Origin: Conchocele bisecta
Lineage: Eukaryota > Mollusca > Bivalvia > Lucinida > Thyasiridae
DNA: 64,000 nucleotides
NCBI GenBank assembly: GCA_029237695.1
Contig: JAQRGA010000402.1
Span: 1 to 64,000, forward strand
Direction of reading: 5' to 3'
The notes under the pieces were generated by a model that was not told where the DNA came from, did no database searches, and saw nothing but the letters and a program-made list of their open reading frames with translations. Positions 23,621-36,257 of the stretch are shown in pieces; position 1 is the stretch's first letter, and each line of letters opens with the position of its first letter. Made by a program: the position numbers and the translations under genes.

Positions 23621-24031
23621 TATATGCTTTGGGATTATTTTGTAATTCGCAGCATGTTTGTCTGGCGGTTTCGATTCTGGCCGCTAAATCTTTGCGCCAA
23701 CCACCAGGATGGTAATAGGAGATTGATTTATCTTTCCTAGCAATAATTAAACCTATATTTTAATTAGTGAATATCCAGAGCAGAATGGGTGCAGTTTATT
23801 GGAAAATAAGGTCCCACAAAATATATACGAAAAATGAAAGTAGCAGAGAATAGTGAAATGTGTGGACATTGGTTAGTATATATAGGAAAATCAATGGTGG
23901 TGATGGACCTGTATACGCTCTGTGAAGACAAATATGTCACGCTATACTAGCGAAACACGTGAAATTAATATTACTTCAATATCGAAACTCAATGTTTCTT
24001 CCGTGTTTGTCCCTGCGTGGGTTAGTTACAT

Positions 24032-24284
24032 GTCACAGTGACTGTAGAAAGGTGTTTTATGGAGTTTGGAACCGGTGTAGACCCAGATCAGCCTGAGCAT
24101 CAGCACAGCCTGATCAGGATCTGCACAGTTCGCCATTCCATCAATGAAACACCCGTCGTGTTTCTAACAAGCAGTATACTAGTATATCGTAATATCAGGC
24201 TGCAGGAGTGTGCTATTGGATCAGGAGCTACATTGGTCACAGATCCCATAAGCCCCATTTCTCCAGTCACGGCCACAAATGAGG
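24032..24284. repeat. GGAGAAATGGGG-family MITE, near-complete
   Basis: Left part degraded (GTGACTGTAGAAAGG), right end intact (CATAAGCCCCATTTCTCC followed by AGTCACGGCCACA). Inner CAGATCAGCCTGAGCATC and CACAGCCTGATCAGGATCTG blocks are present. Confidence 0.7.
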
Positions 24285-24415
24285 TAATTCTGAAGACGGA
24301 AAAAGACGGAGCTGATTTATTTCCTTCCAAGAAAACATACGCATTGGGAATCATTGGAAATTAAGTGTACAGAACTCTAAATTTATGTTCTTCGGGATTT
24401 TATTAACCAATATAA

Positions 24416-24530
24416 GGTTCGACCATGTCCAGCCGTGGATAAACGTTTGACGTGGCACGAGGGAACTGTTTGAACCCAAAGGCCGGAGGCCGTGTGTTCA
24501 ACAGTTCACGAGGAACATGGCCGAACGTTA
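24416..24530. repeat. GGTTCGACCATGTCCAGCC dispersed repeat
   Basis: AAGGTTCGACCATGTCCAGC, TAAACGTTTGACGTGGCACG and GGGAACTGTTTGAACCC also occur at 45205-45360 and 63483-63560. Confidence 0.6.
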
Positions 24531-24559
24531 TTGTTATTGTTAACGTTATTCCGTCGGAA

Positions 24560-24912
24560 ATATCACGCAATTTGAGCATATATGCAGTACTTTCTGTCCT
24601 TCCTCTTAAACTGTATTTATTTTACGACTACAAACAAGCGCGAGAGCACTTATACAAATAATTTCGTTGGCACAGATTAAGGCGTAAGGCTGGTCATTAA
24701 TGTGGGAGGAAACCGGAGTACCCGGGGGAAACCCACTTGTCCTATCTGGCGACCACCATACCACCTTACGTACTGCCCCGGCCGAGGATCGAACCCGGGG
24801 TCGCATTGATGAGAAGCGCGCTCGATACCCATTGCGCTAACCGGACAACACGATGCATTGGAAATCCGTTCCATTCAATATCACGCAATTTGAGCATATA
24901 TGCAGTACTTTC
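24560..24912 (-). mobile_element. tRNA-derived SINE flanked by 35-bp direct repeats
   Basis: On the minus strand at about 24850-24690 there is a tRNA-like head (GGTTAGCGCAATGGGTATCG; box B GGGTTCGATCCTC), then the block GTGGGTTTCCCCCGGGTACT followed by CCGGTTTCCTCCCAC. I recall that second block as a conserved SINE core domain. The 35-bp sequence beginning ATATCACGCAATTTGAGC occurs at 24560-24594 and 24878-24912. That is longer than usual SINE target duplications, and a second word (AATCCGTTCCATTCAA) is also doubled at the right side, so local rearrangement is likely. Confidence 0.7.
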
Positions 24913-25427
24913 GGTACTTTGAAAATCCGTTCCATTCAACAGCTGATTTACACATACATATTCCAGGGCCGCACACAGGCATTCGGCGTGTTTAGGCTTT
25001 TGTCGGTATAACTCGTATATATATAGAATGCCTGTGGGGCCGTAGTACACGCCGCGTGATGAAGACGCATCAATTTCAAAAGTTCAGTGCAACCGTAGTA
25101 AACTGGTCTGATGACGTAATAGCGCGTTTCTAGTAACGTCAGGAGGCACATGCTTTATTTAGGTAGGTGTTGGCATGGACCCGGAATGAGCATTGTCTAC
25201 AGCCATGGTAAACAGCTCGCGGTGTACGTTTAGTAGAGGACCCAGTGGGTAAAAACAAAAATCGAAAAACCGGCCCTGGAATATACGGCTGATTTTGTTT
25301 GCATGCCGTTAGTATAATCAAAACCGAGTTGCGAAATCGTAATTAAAACAAATAAAAGTACGGAAACTACTGAAACTAGGTTACCTCCACAAGATTACTA
25401 ATAAGTATTATCTATTTGTATAATGAT

Positions 25428-25570
25428 CATGATGATGTTTAATGGCTTATTATCAGCTGAAGTTATTTTATATCTGTTAACTAAGGGCCAAATCCCATAT
25501 TTCATGTGTAGGGAAGCCGGAAAATACCAAAATCAGAACTGAATATTTACAGACAAAAATATACAGTTCG
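25428..25570 (+). repeat. Dispersed TTTAACGGCC-family repeat, diverged
   Basis: TGTTTAATGGCTTATTATCA, AAATACCAAAATCAGAACTG and GAATATTTACA in family order. Confidence 0.5.
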
Positions 25571-25590
25571 TGTACGTGGTTTCGCACACT

Positions 25591-25866
25591 TTAAAGGTAC
25601 ATGCCCATTCAGTAGGCACACGATGTTCTTTATAGGAAATAAATAAGTGTATAATTGTGTCACTATTCCACCAGTTCTAAAGATTACGAGTCGCTGCTAT
25701 ACAGGTATAATCATTTACTAATATTTATTTTGTGACGCGCGCTGGTATCAGGCTATTTTAATAATTATGTTTTAGTATCAAATTCCCATGTTGACATTGG
25801 CCTGTAAAATGATGCAGGATAACTACATATAACAGGATAACACACAGGTATCGACGAGTCCTACAT
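25591..25866. repeat. TTAA-flanked MITE, left part
   Basis: Begins TTAAAGGTACATGCCCATTC and AGTAGGCACA, then diverges before the next copy starts at 25867. Confidence 0.65.
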
Positions 25867-26365
25867 TTAAAGCTACATGCCCACTCAGTAAGCACAAACT
25901 GTTCTTTATAGGAATTAAATAAGTGTATAATTGTGTCACTATTCCACCAGTTCTAACAATTACGAGTGCCCGCTATACAGATATAACCATTTCGTAACAT
26001 TTATTTTACTGATTGTGACGCGCGGTGGTATCAGGCTATTTTCATATGCAAATGAGGCATGCTATTTTTTAATTATTTATAGTAATTAAATGCCTCACCT
26101 GAAAAATAAATATTTTCGACAGATTATAAAGTATGATAATTGCACATCAAAAAATAAATACAGCGTATAAATCGTAATGTCCGTTAACATTTTAAGGTAA
26201 CAAAGATAACGTCCCTGATATCATTGTGGAAAGTTACGTCTGATATCAAATGTATACTAATGTCAATCAATACGTGGGATAATGGTGAATGAATGTTTAT
26301 TTTGCCAGAAAATGTCTCTGATGTAAAGAACATGTTATGCCTACCGAGTGGACATGTACCTTTAA
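25867..26365. mobile_element. TTAA-flanked MITE, complete copy
   Basis: The ends AAGCTACATGCCCACTC and GAGTGGACATGTACCTT are inverted and flanked by TTAA on both sides (25867-25870 and 26362-26365). Inside: CACTATTCCACCAGTTCTAA and GTGACGCGCGGTGGTATCAG. A TTAA duplication is the hallmark of piggyBac-type transposition; no transposase is present here. Confidence 0.75.
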
Positions 26366-26659
26366 ATATATATTTTATAATTAATATTGATGTTCACCAT
26401 CTATCCATTATATTTTCAAATAATAAAGACACATCAACTAAACGTTTAAAGACACTCACAGTGTTGATGCCTGACACCAAGCTACATCAACAGTTTCAAT
26501 TTACTATTCAAACGTTTCACCGTGTATGAAAAAGAACAACTATTATTGACCAAACACCCACACCATCGCACCGACGACAATTAACTGCGACAAGCAACGC
26601 GTTAGAACTGGCCAGGTTGGCGCTTCGTGTCATAATCGCGGTTCTAACGCGCTAGAAGT

Positions 26660-26768
26660 TTGTGACTGGAGAAATGGGGCTTATAGGTTATGCAACCATT
26701 GCATTGCCATATCAGCCTGCGCATCCGCACAGACTGATCAGGGTCTACACGGTTCGTAATTCAGTGAC
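26660..26768 (+). repeat. GGAGAAATGGGG-family MITE, fragment
   Basis: GTGACTGGAGAAATGGGGCT, then TATCAGCCTGCGCATCCGCA and a shortened right half. Confidence 0.6.
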
Positions 26769-26879
26769 TTTGGCATGTTTTACCTCCACAGGGTCGCCCA
26801 AACACTTAGCCATGTTTGTGTCAATAAGTCTGTACGAGTTTTTTTAAGAGTTTCTTCATTATGCCATAGCTTTCACATG

Positions 26880-28440
26880 ACATCAAGTTTGTATTAAATA
26901 TTTGGAAACTTGATACATGTGAACATAGGTGACACACACATGGGCCCATTAACATGGAATGTTTGAGCTTTATAACCTTCACATATTCGCTAAATGGTCA
27001 ATTAGCATATGTTGACGTCAACATGTTTATAACAAGTTTTATTGTGTTCAGTATGCCAGAGGATATACCAATGTTTTAAAAACATAATCTGCCGTCCATT
27101 AATATGACTTCGATCGCATTGACCTTCAGAAGGTGAAACAGTTTTTGCAACACATATTTTACCAACGATATCTTCTACATAAGTTGAAGGCTTGCATCAT
27201 TATTTGGTAACTGGATACGTGTGAACACGAGACTGTTACACACGTACGATGCTACTGGCATTATATTTTTGACGTTCAATATTTCAACATTACGTGCGTC
27301 AAAAAATATGCATATGTGTCTTTAACACGACACCATTTCAATGTATTCTTCATCATGTCTTCATTACTTGACATGAAATCCGTGTGTACATGTATATATA
27401 TATGTGTACACCTATACCACATCTGTCTTGTTTTTAAATGTTGCCTAAATACCGCCCTTAATGGGTTGCTTTATAAAATGTATATCTTTATTTGGCACAA
27501 AAATAACTGCATAAATGAAGAAGTTGAACTTGGTTTCCACATTCGTATTTTTAGTATGCGCTTAAACGTATGTTTGTTTAATAAGTTTGTTCAAACAAAG
27601 CTACCCTTTGCTGACGAAATGAGACTTACTGAATTCATTAGAATATTTATATCTACAAATATAAGTCATGAATGTGCGCATATATTAAAGTACATGCTAT
27701 TTTCCGTCATTATCATGCTATATAGAACGTGTTTGACACGCGAATGAGGCCCTAAAATGAGGCTCAAATAGGTTGATAGACGTATTATCTATTTGCAACA
27801 ATAAAACTCATAACATACTCATAACAAGAGACCCTAATTAGGAACTCTTTCTTAGACAATATAATAACAGACGGTCAGGAATGTATAAATAAAACCCAAT
27901 AAATAATGTATTATGTGACTTATTTGATATAAACTGTTTTGAGAAAATCCCTTTATGCGCCTCATATGTATGTAGTATTTCCAGTTTGGGGCCTCATTTA
28001 TTTCAATATTTTTCGGTGACATACATATTGACTGTTGAAACACAGTAATAGTGGATCATGTTCAGTACCTAAAAGTGTGTATATAAAGTCCTACTTTCTC
28101 TTATTTATATCATGAAAATGAAAATCCCATTCGGGGCCTCTGTGATGCGCATACTGGTAACATCGTAGTCTATGCCGAATATGAATAGGGTGGTAACCAG
28201 AGTAGTTTGACGGACTAGAAGCACACATACAGGTTTACGGATTCTCCACATCACTGCATGCTTTACAGGTTGCGTTAAATACTGAACGATGTTTTACTGT
28301 AATTATAGTAACATAATAGCCAACTGTCGCGATAATTAGACAGCCACAAATTCCACAGGTGGGGATAATATATGTCCAAAATTATGTACATTCTTTATAG
28401 TGCATAGGAGTATGCTCCAACAAACACGGGAAATGAATTA
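26880..28440. other. No gene recognised
   Basis: AT-rich. The longest open frame (27316-27747, plus strand, 143 codons) shows no motif I recognise and a composition typical of AT-rich noncoding DNA. Confidence 0.45.
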
Positions 28441-28508
28441 ATCTCGAGGAGGGAATTAGACCGTCATTTTATTATCCCATCGCGTAGCGAAAATATGGAT
28501 GCAAATCT

Positions 28509-28870
28509 CGTCCGTCCGTCCGTCCGTCCGTCCGGACGGGGTCAAAACTAAACTTACAGGTGGAGCTATAAAATATACAGGTAAAATATACATTTTACAG
28601 GTGCAGCTATACATTTACAGGTGCACCTGTATATGTTTATAGCTCCACCTGTAAGTTTAGTTTTGACCCCGTTCGTACATATGGTGTACCACCGGGGTCA
28701 CAACTAATTTGTATTTTTACAGGTGCAGCTGTATTTTTTACAGGTGCATCTGTATTTTCACAAGTGCATCTGTATTTTTACAGCTGCACCTGTATATTTA
28801 CAGGTGCGCCTGTATGTTTTTATAGCTGCACCTGTAAATTTAGTTTTGACCCCGTTCGTATGGAATACAC
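28509..28870. repeat. (CCGT)n and long hairpins with ACAGGTGCAGCTGT words
   Basis: A CCGT tetranucleotide run is followed by a perfect 33-bp inverted repeat (28538-28570 against 28638-28670, sequence GGGGTCAAAACTAAACTTAC...). A third, slightly changed copy of the right arm lies at 28818-28853. Between them ACAGGTGCAGCTGT and CAGGTGCACCTG palindromes recur many times. Confidence 0.75.
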
Positions 28871-29496
28871 CGCTGGAGAGAATAGCGCTTTATCCGAACC
28901 GTGCAAGTACCACCAGTATTGGATTTTGCACCGGTTATATGCCAGTGATTTACACTGTTTATGCAGACTTGGATGCTAGCCTGAATACCGAGTAGGTCAT
29001 ATCTACTTATGACTGAATTATTTCAGATTAATTCGCCAGATATCTCATGAGCTAGACTGACTGTTAGAACATTAGTCCACTTACGCAAAATTGTAAGCAC
29101 AATGTTGGCACAGAGTTCCTATATTGACAAGCGGACAATCAAGAATCTTATGCATTAGAGTATGTATATAAACTCCCGTATCCATATTCTAGGAGTCGTA
29201 CATTCAACCATTCTTGTGATCAATTTGTGACACAAGCTTTCACTGGGAACTCTGGTAAGTACATACGATTATTGTTTACTTTCAATGCAACAAATTACGT
29301 CCGACTCATGCCAAGACAGGCAGGCAATTCACCGCATTTTTATCGTATCCTCGATAATACTGTTCTATTTCGTTTACCTGAGTTATTTGGACCCATTTCG
29401 ACCAAATGCTTGTTCATCCGCTGGTGTAGATTATCTCCCTTGATTAAATCGAACTGAATCATTAATAATTCGTGTTTTCGTGTAAATGATAATGTT

Positions 29497-30020
29497 GACT
29501 AAAAACCTTAACCAAGGGGAATTAACAAAGTAATTCAAGAGGAAATGTAGGTGAAGGTCAAATATAGATCAGGGGATATTGATGTACATCACTAGGAGAT
29601 GAAGTTGTCCAAGTATGGTGGGTGTAGGGCCAGTAGTATTCCATATACAAGCTCGACTAAAAACCGTAACCAAGGGGAATTAACTAAGTAATTCAAGAGG
29701 AAATGTAGGTCAAGGTCAAATATAGATCAGGGGTTATTGATGTACATCCCTATGAGAAAAGGTTGTCCAAGTATGGTGTATGTATGCACAATAGTATTCC
29801 ATGTACAAGCTCGACTAAAAACCTTAACCAAGGTTGACTAAAAACCTTAACGAAGGGGAATTAACTAAATAATTCAAGAGGAAATGTATGTCAAGGTCAA
29901 ATATAGATCAGGGGTTATTGATGTACATCACTAGGAGATGAAGTTGTCCAAGTATGGTGGGTGTAGGGCCAGTAGTATTCCATATACAAGCTTGACTAAA
30001 AACCTTAACCAAGGCGTGAC
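29497..30020. repeat. 158-bp tandem repeat, about 3.3 units
   Basis: GACTAAAAACCTTAACCAAG recurs at 29497, 29655, 29813, 29835 (short extra unit) and 29994. Each unit has AAGGTCAAATATAGATCAGG. Confidence 0.85.
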
Positions 30021-30288
30021 GGTGACGCCGACGCCGGGGTGACAACATAAGCTCTACTTATTCTTCGAATAGTCGAGCTAAAAACGTACCTGAGGTCCAA
30101 ACCAAGCAAATCGTGATTCCTATAAGGAGGAACGCCTACAGTTAATTTACGCAGTCTCGTTCGCCAGACCACCACCCATGCGTTGTTAGTATAAATAATA
30201 TTGTAAACAATAAAGGCATGTAAACAACGCCAGGACAACGTGGTCGAATTATATTTTATTAGTTAGCATAAACCCGGCTGTATTCAAG

Positions 30289-30805
30289 TTAAAGGTACAT
30301 GCCCACTCAGTTGGCACAAAATGTTCTTTATAGGAATTAAATAAGTGTATAATTGTGTCACTATTCCACCAGTTCTAAAATTACGAATGCCAGCTATACA
30401 GATATAATCATTTAGTAACATTTTATTTTTGTACTTATTGTGACGGCGCGCGGTGGTATCAGGCTAAATTCATATGATAATGAGGCATGCTATTTTTTTA
30501 TTATTTATACTAATTAAATACGTCACCTGAACAAATAATGTTTTTGACAGATTATAAAGTATGATCACTGCACATCAAAAAATAAATACAGAGAATAAAT
30601 AGTAATGCCCGTTAACATTTTAACGAAACACGGTTATCGTCCCTGATATCCGTTTGGAAATTTAATTTGATATAAAATGTATAATAATGTCAATCAGTAC
30701 GTGGGGTAATGGTGAACGAGTGTTTATTTTGACAGAAGAATGTCTCCGGTTATGTCTCTGATATAAAGAACATTTTGTGCCTACTGAGTGGGCATGTACC
30801 TTTAA
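30289..30805. mobile_element. TTAA-flanked MITE, complete copy
   Basis: TTAA, then AGGTACATGCCCACTCAGT at the left; ACTGAGTGGGCATGTACCT then TTAA at the right. The terminal repeats are perfectly inverted over 19 bp. Confidence 0.8.
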
Positions 30806-30842
30806 ATTATACACGCAGTACAAAGTACAATATAATTATATA

Positions 30843-31028
30843 AGACATATGTCATGTGATTTTGTACCTAGATAGATGTGCGACATCTCATGAAACATAT
30901 TGACAACATTTATGATATTTTCCGTAAATGACGTGGAAAGTTGACGAAATGTTTAGAGTAAATGCCGCATTTACTATGAAAATTTCGTCAACTTTTGACG
31001 TCATTTACAGAAAATATCAGTTGCTGTG
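30843..31028. repeat. GAGACACGCC palindromic MITE, ends lost
   Basis: Contains GACGTGGAAAGTTGACGAAA and the inverted TTCGTCAACTTTTGACGTC with the CATTTACAGAAAATATC block; the terminal GAGACACGCC is degraded. Confidence 0.6.
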
Positions 31029-31189
31029 ATTATTTCACATACATACAGCTCAACCCTACTTCACCAAAGGGGTATACACGCACAGCAGATATACTGTTTG
31101 GGCAGACTGACCATATAACACAGTAGGTCAGGGAATCTACCCGAATGCAGGTGCGCGTTTTGGATATATATGACAGGCCAATTTCTCCT

Positions 31190-31850
31190 GAATTGTGAGT
31201 AAACGGCCGCCTCTACAACAACCCCCTCTCTAGCAACCATAAATAACTGGAATGGACTGTCATATGTTTATTTAAGGACAAATCCAACCGCCACAAAGGG
31301 ATCTTCAGACCGGTCCATTTATAAGAATAGGGCTTTTTTTGTCTATAAACAGTATGATAACTTGCAAAAACTGCAGATCCTGAAGAGACGGCTTTTTATG
31401 AACCGGCACATCTGGACCTGCACTGGTTGCAAACACTGATAAAGAGGCATGTATTGTTGAAAGCGTTAATCGTCTTACAACATCTCTCACAACGGCCACC
31501 TTTCTACGACAACCCCCTCTCTCTAGCGGACATTATGTTATACCGCAACGGATAATATATTAACCTCCTTAAAAGATCCATCTCTCTACAACCCCCTCTT
31601 TGTAGCGACCATTATATACAGCAAACGACAATCGCCTATATATTAACCTCCTTACAAGATCAATCTCTCTACAACGGTCACCTTTTCTACAACAACCACC
31701 TCTTTGTAGTGGCCACTATTGTATACCCCAAACGGATAACCATACAATATTCATCTCTACAACGACCACCTCTACAAAAAAACGTATTTTTAACGGCCAC
31801 TATTTTAAACCCCAAACGGATAACATCCTTACAACGTCTTCACCGATTTC
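31190..31850. repeat. Degenerate tandem repeat of CTCTACAAC / CCCCCTCT blocks
   Basis: TCTACAACAACCCCCTCTCT, TAGCGACCATTAT, AACGGATAATATATTAACCT and similar words recur at roughly 70-110 bp. A TTTCAACAC-family MITE is inserted near 31245-31470. Confidence 0.6.
31245..31470. repeat. TTTCAACAC-family MITE
   Basis: AACTGGAATGGACTGTCATATG at the left, GAAGAGACGGC...GAACCGG in the middle and GTATTGTTGAAAGCGTTAA at the right. Confidence 0.5.
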
Positions 31851-32257
31851 TAAAATATAACATTTATTTTCATAGCTAAATCATTTTAATCGCTATAGCC
31901 AGATTTCGGAGCAGATTTCCAAACAATTTTGTTTTCAATGTTGCCTTGACCCGCCGTCATTGTAAGTTAAGTCACGTTTACAGGCTGGCGACACGGCATA
32001 GTTTCGTATTGTATGTCGTTACCTGTTGTATGACAAACTGTACTCGGGCGACAGACTGTATGTGGTCGAATATCACGCGACTTCCTCGATTACTAAACTG
32101 AACTGGGAAATCCCAGTCGCTCGCATGCAGTCGCGAATTCACTCATTATTGGCTGTCGGCTGAGATTGGATCAACTGATTGTCGTTGGCTCAGAAGAAAA
32201 CATTTTTGACCACTGCGATCAGATCAGGGTCTACACTGTTCACCAGACAGTAGCTTT
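31851..32257. other. No gene recognised
   Basis: Unique-looking sequence, moderately GC-rich near 31940-32120, without splice-flanked coding blocks that I can identify. Confidence 0.4.
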
Positions 32258-32766
32258 CTGACACGAACAGAATTGATTGATGTAATAAACGGCAAAAAAA
32301 ATGTGAAAAGGTTTAACGTCCCAGCAACAACTAAGGTCATACTAAGAGACAACATTGGCGAGGTCAAATCTGAAATATCAGTGAAATGAAATACAGTAAC
32401 TATGAATGAATGTTGTCATGCCTATGGCGGGATTTTATTTATTGGTGTTTAACGGCCTATCTGTGTCGCAGCCAATGTCAAATGCGATAGGGTCTCGGTT
32501 TTAAGTCTCATCCAAATACGGGTGGGATGGAATGAATATTTCAAGAATATGACGGGGAGGAAAACTGGAAAACTGTTGACCAGTAGTCGTGAATTTAGAC
32601 ACAACTGAAATCTTTATTTTATTTATTTTCATTTTATTTTATTTCAAAGATGATTGGATAAGAATCTATCTACTACCGTAACAAAGCTAAATATTCGGAC
32701 CCATTTATTTGGAGAAACAAACCACTTTAATAGGGGGTTTCCCAACCAAAACAAACTGCACCCAAA

Positions 32767-33005
32767 TATGAGACACGCCATGTGATTTTGAACATATGTG
32801 ATTTTTCATAAAATATCTTTACAAAAACTGTGATAATTCTGTAAAAAAAATGTTCTGTCAAAAGATGGCGAAATGTTCATAGCAAATGAATTAATTCCGC
32901 ATTTGCCATGGAAATTTCATCAACTTTCAACGTCATTTACGGAAAATATTGTAAATTGTGTAAATATCATGAGATATGGCACATGTTCTAATGTACAAAA
33001 TCACA
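32767..33005. repeat. GAGACACGCC palindromic MITE
   Basis: ATGAGACACGCCATGTGATT at the left; inner GTCAAAAGATGGCGAAATG against CATCAACTTTCAACGTCATT. Orthologous in position to 1852-2070 in the other segment copy, hence inserted before the duplication. Confidence 0.7.
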
Positions 33006-33074
33006 CACACTACTGGGACAATCTTTGTAGAATAAATCATGTCCGACTATTTATGGTTATTATGGTTTTGTTTG

Positions 33075-33240
33075 TTTGTTTGTTTATTAGTGTTTAACGG
33101 CCTATCAACAGCTAAGGTCATGTAAGGCCGGGTAAACGGGTTCAATCCCATTTTAACCTGCTGCATTGGGGGGAAAATCCCAAAATCAGAACGGAATATT
33201 TACATCGAGAACAAATATATTCAGCCCTAAAATTAGAATA
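33075..33240 (+). repeat. Dispersed TTTAACGGCC-family repeat
   Basis: TTTGTTTGTTTGTTTATTAG, TGTTTAACGGCCTATCAACA, GGTCATGTAAGGCCGGGT and ATCCCAAAATCAGAACGGA. Absent from the equivalent place in segment copy 1 (about 2160), so inserted after duplication. Confidence 0.75.
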
Positions 33241-33602
33241 TTTATGTTTATTATGGTAATATTTTCTCTCGCCGTAGCAAGGACCATATTGTACTTCAGA
33301 GAAAGGTATTGACCAGCATCGGCGAAGCGTTCATCCATTTCGATATGCACGGCTGGGCAGGATCTACCTAGATTCAACTATGTCTGCAAGGTCAGTGAAG
33401 ATGATATTCAAGGTCACAGGCTGACACACCAGTCAAATGTAGTTTCTGACCAGTGTGGAATTGACTCCCATGTCTTTCAGACTATTCCATTGATCAGAAA
33501 GAGGTATTGGTTTAGAAATAAGAAAATATCCACACATTGTGCAGATCCTGACGGCTCCTTACGAACCGGCTCTTCTTGATCTACACTGTTTGCAAACAGT
33601 AT

Positions 33603-36132
33603 AGTGTTTGTTTGTTTGTTGGGTTTAACGGCCCATCAACAACTAAGGTCATTTAAGGACGGGTCATTGGGTTTAGTACTAAATCCCATATATTACCTGT
33701 ACAAGTACGTGTACAAATGGGGGAGAAATCCCAAAATCAGAACTGAATATTTACAATAAACAAGAGCTCCGCGGAGCAAAATGTCCCGCCTAGCGCAGTT
33801 TGATAGTACATAAGGAGCTTGTAATAACCTTGGGATTAGTGAGCAACATGGGCTTTTGTAGAATGATGCGGGATGTTGTTACAAATGCATGTATGAAATA
33901 TTAAAGCATAAACTGAGCGTAAATTTTTCCAAACACGGACATTTCTAAGTCAGTGACCTTGACCTCTTTGGGGTTAGCGGAGGGCACCATGGGCTTTCCT
34001 GTTAGAATGATGGGCTTTCTCTGTAGAATGATGCGGGTTTTTGAGATTGTGTTACAAATGCACATGTTACAAAGCATGTAGGCATATTAAAGCATAAACT
34101 GAGCGTTAAAACTGAGCGTTCTTTTCCAAACAAAGAAATTTCTAAGTCAGCGACCTTGACCTTTGGGTTTTGCGGGCACCATGGGCTTTCTGCAGAATGA
34201 TGCGGGATGTTGTTACAAATGCATGTATGGAATATTAAAGCATAAACTGAGCGTTAACTTTTGCAAACACGAAAATTTCTACTTCAGTGACCTTGACCTT
34301 TGGGGTTTAGCGGGCACCATGGGCTTTCTGTAGAATGATGCGGGATGTTGTTACAAATGCATGTATGGAATATTAAAGCATAAACTGAGCGTTAACTTTT
34401 GCAAACACGGAAATTTCTAATTCAGTGACCTTGACCTTTGGGGGGGTTAGCGGGCACCATGGGCTTTCTGTAGAATGATGCGGGATGTTGTTACAAATGC
34501 ATGTATGGAATATTAAAGCATAAACTGAGTGTTAACTTTTTCAAACACGGAAATTTCTAATTCAGTGACCTTGACCTTTGGGGTTAGCGGGCACCATGGG
34601 CTTTCTGTAGAATGATGCGGGATGTTGTTACAAATGCATGTATGGAATATTAAAGCATAAACTGAGCGTTAACTTTTCCAAACACGGAAATTTCTATGTC
34701 AGTGACCTTGACCTTTGGGGTTTGCGGGCACCATGGGCTTTCTGTAGAATGATGCGGGATGTTGTTACAATGCAGTATGAATATTAAAGCTAAACTGAGC
34801 GTTAACTTTTCCAAACACGGAAATTTCTATTGTCAGTGACCTTGACCTTTGGGGTTTGCGGGCCGGGCACCATGTGCTTTCTGTAGAATGATGCGGGATG
34901 TTGTTACAAATGCATGTATGGAATATTAAAGCATAAACTGAGCGTTAACTTTCCCAAACACAAACATTTCTCTAAGTCAGCATGGTCAGTGACCTTGACC
35001 TTTGGCTTTGAGTTAGCGGGCATTCATGGGCTTTCTGTAGAATGATGCGGGGGGATGTTGTTACAAATACATGTATGGAATATCCAAGCATAAACTGAGC
35101 GTTAACTTTTCCAAGCACGGAAATTTCTAAGTCAGCGACCTTGACCTTTGGGTTAGCGGCACCATGGGCTTTCTGTAGAATGATGCGGAATGTTGTTACA
35201 AATGCATGTATGGAATATTAAAGCATAAACTGGGCATTAACTTTTCCAAACACGGAAATTTCTAAGTCAGCGACCTTGACCTTTGGGGTTAGCGGGCACC
35301 ATGGGATTTCAGTAGAATGATGCGGGATGTTGTTACAAATGCATGTATGGAATATTAAAGCATTCCATTGAGGGAAACAGAAGTTACAATGAATTAAACC
35401 TGAGAGTTAAGTTTTAGAAACAGAGCTAAACGCAAAAACTTAATGTTGAATGCATGTGAAAAGTAGGTCAATGAACCATGAAAACTAGGTGAAGGTCACA
35501 TGGGCTCCCTCTGTGTGAGATGGTTACACCACAGTGTTGATGTATACCGAAGCATTCCATCAAGGGAAACAGAAGTTGTAATACATTAAACCGAGCGTTA
35601 AACTTTTCCAAACACGGAAATTTCTAAGTCAGTGACCTTGACCTTTGGGGTTTGCGGGCACCATGGGATTTCTGTAGAATGATGTGAAATGTTGTTACAA
35701 ATGCATGTATGGATTATTAAAGCATTCCATTGAGGGAAACAGAAGTTACAATGAATTAACCTGAGCGTTAAGTTTTAGAAACAGAGCTAAACGCAAAAAC
35801 TTAACGTTGAATGCATGTGAAAAGTAGGTCAATGAACCATGAAAAGTAGGTGAAGGTCACATGGGCTCCCTCTGTGTGAGATGGTTACACCACATTGTTG
35901 ATGTATATCAAGTATGGAGGTCGTAGGAGTTATAGTTTTTCTGGCAACTGAGCTAAACGCAAAAAACTTAACGTGATGTTGACGCCGCCGCCACCGCCGA
36001 CGCCGCCGACGACGCCGACAGAAAAGCTATGCCTATGTCCCGCTTCTGCTAAAGCAGGCGGGACAAAAAACTATACATTCAGCCCTGAAATCAGAATAAT
36101 CCTGATCTGATGCCAGGTCCTCGCCACACCAG
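33603..36132 (+). mobile_element. Nested insertion with 11-bp target duplication
   Basis: GCAAACAGTAT occurs on both sides (33592-33602 and 36133-36143). The uninterrupted counterpart at about 2516-2530 has a single GCAAACATTAT. The outer parts (33603-33770 and 36066-36132) are a dispersed TTTAACGGCC repeat. A second element carrying a tandem array was inserted into it (33770-36065). Confidence 0.85.
33770..36065. repeat. Pearl-like element with a 137-bp tandem core
   Basis: Bounded by ATGTCCCGCC on the left (33781) and GGCGGGACA on the right (36056), which are inverted. The core from about 33840 to 35370 has some eleven units of ~137 bp, with TAGAATGATGCGGGATGTTG, ATATTAAAGCATAAACTGAG and GTGACCTTGACCTTTGGGG. 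A second pair of longer units follows (35380-35960) and then a (CCG/ACG)n stretch. The layout, tandem core between conserved flanks, resembles bivalve pearl elements. Confidence 0.75.
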
Positions 36133-36257
36133 GCAAACAGTATGGTAGAGGTCTGTAGTGGTGAAAGGATTAAATTTAAATGTTCAAGCTACCCAGTTTG
36201 ACAAGTTGAAAATCCATGTTGGGCATCAAATGTCACCGAGCGAGAGGAGTGCGCATC

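Noticed and set aside
27316..27747. 143-codon plus-strand open frame
   Set aside because: No recognisable motif, skewed AT-rich composition and no neighbouring exon signals; expected by chance in such sequence.
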